This document shows, in pieces, positions 60,301-64,000 of a DNA stretch of 64,000 nucleotides. The notes below the pieces were generated by a model that was not told the DNA's origin, ran no database searches, and worked only from the letters and a program-made list of their open reading frames with translations. The stretch comes from Actinoplanes italicus. GTDB taxonomy: Bacteria; Actinomycetota; Actinomycetes; Mycobacteriales; Micromonosporaceae. The stretch lies in contig NZ_PVMZ01000034.1 in NCBI RefSeq assembly GCF_003001815.1, positions 1-64,000 on the forward strand. The letters are read 5' to 3'. The position numbers and the translations under genes were made by a program. Numbering within the stretch: position 1 is the stretch's first letter; every line of letters starts with the position of its first letter.

Positions 60301-60678
60301 CGTGTGGCGCTGGAACGGCTGTGTCACCGGCTGCCCGAGCTGCTGCCCGAGCGGCCCGCATGCCTGACACACGGCGACCTGTGGACGCAGAACCTCATGG
60401 CCACCCCGGACGGGCGGCCCGCGCTGATCGACCCGGCGGTGTCCTACATGTGGGCCGAGGTCGACCTGGCACACCTGTGGACCACGTCGCCGCCCCCCGA
60501 GGCGAAGCGGTTCTTCGCGGTCTACGCCGAGCTGACCGGCCTCGACGACGGCTGGCGGGACCGGATGCCGATCATCCAGCTGCGGCAGCACCTCGCCGTG
60601 CTGGCCCAGTTCGACGACGACTGGGGCGCGGCGGACCTCATCCGTGCCACGCTCGCGCCGTTCCGGACCTCAGACTAG
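57397..60678 (+). CDS. TIR-NB-ARC-TPR protein with C-terminal fructosamine-kinase-like domain
   Basis: A 1093-aa STAND protein. Residues 4-130: TIR (HVSFADRDRAWAEWARWHLE; TTDEWTAR with Glu76). About 165-520: NB-ARC (P-loop HGLGGVGKTQLALEYAHR, 206-223; Walker B WLLIFDNAE). About 590-800: five TPR-like units, 42 aa each. About 805-1093: a complete fructosamine/ketosamine-3-kinase-like domain with the catalytic Lys in PVFVKAF (about 845), THGDLWTQNLM (about 991) and ALIDPAVSYMWAEVDLAHLW. The first 800 residues are closely related to the protein at 47514. The kinase could be effector or sensor; its fusion to a TIR-STAND protein is unusual. Confidence 0.92.
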   Translation: MPDRIHVSFADRDRAWAEWARWHLEKAGHATELDSVDRAPGTNVVEAMNRAVRRANPMLVLLSAAYLDPDRLTTDEWTARMAQRRKDPAAKLIALRVENVDLSDGLWAPIAVPDVFGLSPEQAVVQLLDAVRQVADPAPAGALRPAPPAYPGRPNAGEPGPRPPGSLPPVWNLTRRNPGFTGRDTMLNRLHDTLRGDSRVAVQALHGLGGVGKTQLALEYAHRFAGEYDIVWWIPAERPELIGDHLATLAQDEQLRLFPAGTPTPDSMRALRAHLRQAGRWLLIFDNAEDRDHLAPWLPDGPGHLLITSRNPNWAGVAQPVDVDVFTRAESIALLRTSLADIDEDTADRLAGHLGDLPLAVGQALELLAETRMPVYTYLSDLAAHTAELMREGGPPAGYPLSLAATVGLTADRLRAADPAAGQLLTLCAHLGPAPIPTDLFTAHPDPLPKPLQKIARKPVAFARTLAQLGRFGLARLTDRGPVLHRLVQAVVRDTDPRPDVNRGIAERLLAAARPDDGKLPQWWPRWAVLLPHILAVDPATSDNRQLRQTANDAVWHLMARGEAANALPLADHLHQAWTRRLGADDESTITIAATLAVVHRQLGDFERSSEIEQDNLTRTRRLLGTDHPHTLNAANNLGRALYRAGEFERARRLDEDTLSRRRRVLGEDHLETLRTTWNLARDLYELGDIARAREIDEGLLVRLRDMHGDDHPDTLRTALALTMDLTGAGEHERARSLGEDTFARRRRVFGDDHPDTLNAAAALARTQSGYGEYDQARRLNEDTLSRRRRVLGDNHPDTLRSVGDLLLNHLHRAGMRDVVSVEPATGGLAALAGIAERRDGPPVFVKAFADVPDEDVFAAEAEGLAVLREPGGMATPEVVLAGRELLVLSMLRPRPGSETFWEEFAHALARMHLSTVHPRFGWHRDNWLGRRRQENTWDDDGFAFFAEHRLLRWMTEPRVEAALGTRDRVALERLCHRLPELLPERPACLTHGDLWTQNLMATPDGRPALIDPAVSYMWAEVDLAHLWTTSPPPEAKRFFAVYAELTGLDDGWRDRMPIIQLRQHLAVLAQFDDDWGAADLIRATLAPFRTSD
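59360..59390 (+). repeat. 31-bp exact direct repeat, copy 1, in TPR coding DNA
   Basis: This segment in TPR coding DNA is identical over 31 bp with 59738-59768, 378 bp downstream (exactly three 126-bp TPR units). Codon choice is also identical, so the two TPR units are recently duplicated or gene-converted. Recombination between them would remove or add whole repeats in frame. Confidence 0.85.
59738..59768 (+). repeat. 31-bp exact direct repeat, copy 2, in TPR coding DNA
   Basis: Second copy of the 31-bp segment seen at 59360-59390, in phase with the reading frame at a distance of 378 bp. Confidence 0.85.
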
Positions 60679-60688
60679 AAAGGCGCAC

Positions 60689-61621
60689 TTACGGCGTACG
60701 ACGGAATTGGCTCGGGCTTCTGCCCTTGACCCGTTTGAAGGCCGTGCTGAACGCGAACGCGTCGTTGTAGCCCACCGCGCGGGCGACCTCCGCGACCGTG
60801 GCGGTCTCACGCTCGGCCAGCAGGTCGGCCGCGAGCGTCATCCGCCAGTGGGTGAGGTACGTCAGCGGCGGCTCGCCCACCAGCTCGGCGAAGCGTTTGG
60901 CCAGCGTGGACCGGGAGACCCCGGCCCGGCCGGCGAGCGTCGTGATCGTCCAGGGAGCGGCCGGTTCGGCGTGCAGCAGGCGCAGCGCGTCGCCGACGAC
61001 CGGGTCACGCTGGGCGGCGTACCAGGCGGGCGGATCACCGCCGGGCCGGTCGAAGTACTCGCGGAGCGCGCAGACCAGCAGCCAGTCGAGCAGCCGGTCG
61101 AGCACCACCTGCTGGCCGGGCGTGTCGGCGGCGACCTCGGCGGCGAGGTGGTCGAGGACCGCGTCGGCGCCGCCACCCGACGCGACGCGCAGCACGACGG
61201 GCAGCGTGTCCAGCAGACGGCGGCTGATCTCCCCGGTCACCGGATAGGCCCCGACGATCAGCGTCGTCGCACCGTTGCCGAGATCACCGCAGCTGTCGTC
61301 GTTCCAGCCGATCCGGTGCCGGGTGCCGCCCTGCTCGGGCGTCGCGCAGTGCCGGCCGCAGTCGACCGCCTCGGCGTCGGTGCCGGGCTCGTCGACGAAC
61401 GTGAACGGCTCGGGCCCACGGACGATGACCGTCTCTGCGGCGCGGACCCGTTCCGGTGGGCGGCCCTCGGCGACGATCCAGCCGGAACCGCCCAGAACCG
61501 CGCACAACGTCAACGGCGCGCCGTCGACGAACCGCAGCGCCCATGGCGGCGACAGGGTCGAGCTGCCGAACAGCGAGCCCTGGGCCCGCATCCCCCGAAG
61601 CAGGTCTCCGAACACGTCCAC
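60689..61621 (-). CDS. AraC-family regulator with N-terminal cupin
   Basis: A 310-aa regulator. The cupin ligand domain spans about 20-140 (APLTLCAVLGGSGWIVAEG and EPFTFVDEPGTD). The HTH pair is WTITTLAGRAGVSRSTLAKRFAELVG and VAEVARAVGYNDAFAFSTAFKR near the C terminus. In actinomycetes such genes sit opposite NmrA/SDR genes they control. GTG start at 61621; the NmrA gene starts 82 bp away on the other strand. Confidence 0.9.
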   Translation of the reverse strand: MDVFGDLLRGMRAQGSLFGSSTLSPPWALRFVDGAPLTLCAVLGGSGWIVAEGRPPERVRAAETVIVRGPEPFTFVDEPGTDAEAVDCGRHCATPEQGGTRHRIGWNDDSCGDLGNGATTLIVGAYPVTGEISRRLLDTLPVVLRVASGGGADAVLDHLAAEVAADTPGQQVVLDRLLDWLLVCALREYFDRPGGDPPAWYAAQRDPVVGDALRLLHAEPAAPWTITTLAGRAGVSRSTLAKRFAELVGEPPLTYLTHWRMTLAADLLAERETATVAEVARAVGYNDAFAFSTAFKRVKGRSPSQFRRTP

Positions 61622-61703
61622 GCTCCCGACGATAGACGATGACGAAGGTGTTCCGGCCTTTCACCCATGGCATCGTCCGGACCGCACCCGTTGAATCGAA
61701 GGC

Positions 61704-62540
61704 ATGACCAACGACCACTTCCTCGTCCTCGGCGCCACCGGCAAGACCGGCCGCCGCGTCGCCACCCGATTGAGACTTCAGGATCTGCGGGTACGGGAAG
61801 CGTCGCGCTCCAGCCCGAGCCGCTTCGACTGGGCCGATCCGAGTGGCTGGGACCGGGTTCTCGACGGGGTCACCGCCGTCTACATCGTGCCGCCTCAGGT
61901 GGAGGGCCCGGTCCACGAGTTCGTGACGCGTGCCGCGGCCGCCGGCGTGCGGCACCTGGTCCTGCTGTCCGGACGCGGCGCCGACAGCTGGGGCGACTCG
62001 CCGTTCGGCCGGGACATGCGCTCGGCGGAGGACGCGGTCCGCGGGTCGGACGTGCCGTGGACCGTGCTGCGCTCGAACAACTTCGCCCAGAACTTCGACG
62101 AGGACCTGTTCCACGCCCCGCTGCTCGCCGGTGAGCTGGCCCTGCCGGCCGGCCCCGTTCCCGAGCCGTTCATCGACGTGCACGACGTCGCCGACGCGGC
62201 GGCCGCCGTACTGACCGATCCGGCACGGCACGCCGGGCGGATCCATGAGCTGAGCGGCTCGCGGGCGCTGACGTTCGCCGAGGCCGTGGAGCTGATCTCC
62301 CGCGCCTCCGGCCGCCCGATCACCTACAAGCAGCTCTCCCTCCCCGAGTACGAGGCGCACCTGGTCGAGCAGGGCTGGCCCGCCGAGGTGGCACACCACC
62401 TGGCGGAGATGTTCGCCATCATGGAACGCGGGACGCTGACGACACCCACGGACGACGTGGCCACCCTGCTCGGGCGCGAACCCCGGGACTTCGAGGACTA
62501 TGTCGTACGGGCGGCGGCTGCCGGAGCGTGGCGGTCATGA
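61704..62540 (+). CDS. NmrA-family NAD(P)-dependent reductase
   Basis: A 278-aa NmrA/QOR2-like protein. The nucleotide motif is FLVLGATGKTGRRVATRL (6-23) and SRSSPSRFDWAD gives the cofactor-specific loop. VLLSGRGADSWGDSP, VPWTVLRSNNFAQNF and EPFIDVHDVADAAAAVLTD follow the family order. The stop overlaps the next gene's ATG (ATGA), so the two are coupled. Probably regulated by the divergent AraC protein. Confidence 0.87.
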   Translation: MTNDHFLVLGATGKTGRRVATRLRLQDLRVREASRSSPSRFDWADPSGWDRVLDGVTAVYIVPPQVEGPVHEFVTRAAAAGVRHLVLLSGRGADSWGDSPFGRDMRSAEDAVRGSDVPWTVLRSNNFAQNFDEDLFHAPLLAGELALPAGPVPEPFIDVHDVADAAAAVLTDPARHAGRIHELSGSRALTFAEAVELISRASGRPITYKQLSLPEYEAHLVEQGWPAEVAHHLAEMFAIMERGTLTTPTDDVATLLGREPRDFEDYVVRAAAAGAWRS

Positions 62541-62962
62541 CCACCACGACCGGCCTGCTCACCGCCGCGGACCTGGCGTTCCTGGCCCGCCCGCTGCACG
62601 GTTTCCTGTCGGTGGCCGCCGGAACGCAGCCGCCGCAGCCGCGCCCCGTGTGGTTCGAGGCCACCGCCGAGGGCACGGTCGAGTTCTTCACCGAGCCGGA
62701 GGCGCTGAAGGTACGGCGTCTGCGCCGCGACCCACGGGCGTCGATCGTCGTGGCGGCCCCGGTCGGGGAACGTGAGCGCTGGATCTCCATCGCCGGCCGC
62801 GTGACCCTGGAGGCCGACGGCGCCCACGACCTGTGCTCCCGGCTGGCCGCCCGCTACTGGGATCTGTCCGACAAGTCCCGAGCCGACGACCTGGCCACGA
62901 TGCTGTCCGCCGACCTGACCCGCGTCGTCATCCACCCGGAGACCGTCCACCGCTACCCGTGA
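62537..62962 (+). CDS. Pyridoxamine 5'-phosphate oxidase-like FMN/F420-binding protein
   Basis: A 141-aa split-barrel protein. LARPLHGFLSVAAGTQPPQPRPVWFEAT is the first hairpin, LRRDPRASIVVAAP and RWISIAGRVTLE the binding strands. Members reduce or sense substrates with FMN or F420. Its ATG overlaps the NmrA stop by 4 bp, so both come from one mRNA and may work on the same compound. Confidence 0.85.
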   Translation: MTTTTGLLTAADLAFLARPLHGFLSVAAGTQPPQPRPVWFEATAEGTVEFFTEPEALKVRRLRRDPRASIVVAAPVGERERWISIAGRVTLEADGAHDLCSRLAARYWDLSDKSRADDLATMLSADLTRVVIHPETVHRYP

Positions 62963-63042
62963 GTGCCCGCTGCCGCACACGGGAATGCGGGGCGCCGCGG
63001 AGGTCACGGCAACGGTCGAGGCGCTGCTTGTCGGGTCCTGGA

Positions 63043-63750
63043 TCAACTGCTGGAGGCGCCGGTCAGCAGGCGGAAGTCGTTGCCGTCCGGGTCGGCCAGC
63101 AGGATGCCGTGCTCGTCGGCGCCGAGGCGCGTCGCTCCGAGAGCCACCAGACGGGCGGCCTCGGCGTCGGGGGCCCCGCCGATCGGAGGGATCAGCTCGT
63201 ACGTCCACCGCAGCCACTGCGGTCGCGGCGAGTACGGCGGGCCGCCCCACGTGATCTTGGTCCCGCCGCCCGGGGACTGGATGGCGGTCTCCTCGTCCTG
63301 GTCCCAGACCAGCGGCCAGCCCAGCGCCTCGGCCCAGAAGTACCCGACCCGCTGCGAACCGTCGCTGGCCAGCGCGCCGATGAACCCGCAGCCGGCCAGG
63401 AACCGGTTGCCCGGCTCGATGATGTCGAACTCGTTGCCCTCCGGATCGGCGAGCACCACGTGCTCGGCGTCCGGGCCCTGGCCGATGTCGATACGCCGGG
63501 CGCCGAGCGTCACCGCCCGGGCCACCGACTCCTCCTGGTCCGCGGGGGTCGTGCTGGTCAGGTCGAAGTGCATCAGGTTGGCCACGACCTTGGGGCCGCG
63601 CTCGGGCACGAACCGTATCCGGAACCCGTCGCCGTCCGGCGGGCTGATCAGCACCCCGTCGCGGTCCCAGCCCAGGATCCCGGCCCAGAACTCCGCCAGC
63701 CGCTCGGGCCGGTTCGCATCGACGCGCAGCGCAAACAGTCGTGAAGGCAC
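63043..63750 (-). CDS. Two-domain VOC/glyoxalase-like protein
   Basis: A 235-aa tandem VOC protein. Copy 1 (about 5-112) runs from LFALRVDANRPERLAEFWAG to LADPEGNEFDIIEPG and copy 2 (about 118-232) from CGFIGALASDGSQRVGYFWA to ILLADPDGNDFRLL. The paired repeats pack as in the family's pseudo-dimer. Role unknown; the family includes extradiol-type dioxygenases and resistance proteins. GTG start. Confidence 0.87.
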   Translation of the reverse strand: MPSRLFALRVDANRPERLAEFWAGILGWDRDGVLISPPDGDGFRIRFVPERGPKVVANLMHFDLTSTTPADQEESVARAVTLGARRIDIGQGPDAEHVVLADPEGNEFDIIEPGNRFLAGCGFIGALASDGSQRVGYFWAEALGWPLVWDQDEETAIQSPGGGTKITWGGPPYSPRPQWLRWTYELIPPIGGAPDAEAARLVALGATRLGADEHGILLADPDGNDFRLLTGASSS

Positions 63751-63790
63751 GAGCGGAGATTAGGCGCGTCCCACCCGTACCGCATCCGAA

Positions 63791-64000
63791 TTAGCCGTCG
63801 GTGTCCTTCTTGACCGTCGCCGTGATGAACGAGCCGGCGTCGACCGTCGCACCGGCCTCCGGGTCCTGCGAGACGACGATCCAGTTCCGATCGAGCACGG
63901 GGATCCGGTTCGCTCCGGTGGCGTCCTTCGCCGGTGCCACGTGCAGGCCCTCGGCGCGCCACAGGTCCTGTGCCGCCTGATAGTTCAGGCCTACCCCGTC
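63791..64000 (-). CDS. PASTA-domain protein (3' end only)
   Basis: The last 69 codons of a minus-strand gene that continues beyond the window. The frame reads GVGLNYQAAQDLWRAEGLHV, then NWIVVSQDPEAGATVDAGSF and ITATVKKDTDG before TAA. This is a PASTA domain (the QDPxAGTxV-type turn and final strand are clear). PASTA modules bind muropeptides and occur in Ser/Thr kinases and small secreted proteins. What lies N-terminal cannot be seen. Confidence 0.75.
   Translation of the reverse strand, partial: DGVGLNYQAAQDLWRAEGLHVAPAKDATGANRIPVLDRNWIVVSQDPEAGATVDAGSFITATVKKDTDG

Noticed and set aside
1..64000. CRISPR arrays, tRNA or rRNA genes, insertion sequences, integrases
   Set aside because: No regularly spaced repeats, no cloverleaf or rRNA-like segments and no transposase or integrase motifs were seen; the only direct repeats are the 16-bp tandem and the TPR repeats.

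Overview
The window is very GC-rich, uses many GTG starts, and has short intergenic gaps with frequent ATGA/GTGA overlaps. It carries families typical of Actinobacteria: a deazaflavin-dependent (F420-type) oxidoreductase, SigG-type sigma factor, DUF6069, DUF6412, DUF2332 and HxlR. A mycelial actinomycete of the Micromonosporaceae type (Actinoplanes-like) is the most likely source; this is inference from protein style, not a marker gene. No rRNA, tRNA, CRISPR array, transposase or integrase was found.

Layout. 1-600 holds no gene I can support. 0.6-12.5 kb is a mosaic of single genes and pairs: an XRE regulator, HAD phosphatase, transglutaminase-like protein, phospholipase D-like protein, GNAT, a frameshifted membrane hydrolase, YdeI-like protein, lipase, methyltransferase, deazaflavin oxidoreductase, NmrA reductase, and a YgjV-like/acetyltransferase fusion. 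12.6-16.4 kb is a 1276-aa HTH-STAND NTPase-WD40 protein. 16.6-22 kb has a macro-domain protein, a frameshifted small ORF, thymidine kinase, a phosphoesterase coupled to a flavin hydroxylase, and a lipoprotein. 22.0-25.7 kb is an AraC regulator, Baeyer-Villiger-type monooxygenase and alcohol dehydrogenase operon ending in a tiny zinc-ribbon ORF. 25.8-33.6 kb has SDR/HxlR, acetyltransferases, SigG with a cupin/DUF6069 ORF, PNPOx-like protein, cupin and gpsA. 33.6-34.0 kb is a deletion scar joining the 3' ends of a TetR gene and a hydrolase gene. 34.2-43.7 kb includes a secreted GH81 beta-1,3-glucanase with a GAGAGCGCTCTC operator and twin long hairpins behind it, peptidase E, a SIMPL protein and a DEAD-box helicase. 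43.8-47.5 kb is littered with decayed genes. 47.5-60.7 kb contains two paralogous TIR-NB-ARC-TPR proteins about 10 kb apart, with a SUFU pair, site-2 protease, YidC/DUF6412, TM2 protein, S1 protein and HTH-methyltransferase between them. 60.7-64 kb has AraC/NmrA/PNPOx genes, a double VOC protein and the end of a PASTA-domain protein.

Most interesting region. 53.9-60.7 kb looks like a divergent regulatory and effector unit. A methyltransferase with an N-terminal HTH is translationally coupled to an S1-domain protein on the minus strand. A perfect 24-bp palindrome overlaps its start codon. On the other side, two unrecognised proteins lead into a TIR-NB-ARC-TPR protein that carries a complete fructosamine-3-kinase-like domain at its C terminus. 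TIR-STAND proteins are established bacterial immune sensors and effectors. The kinase fusion, the two partner proteins and the shared operator are the parts I do not recognise from described systems.
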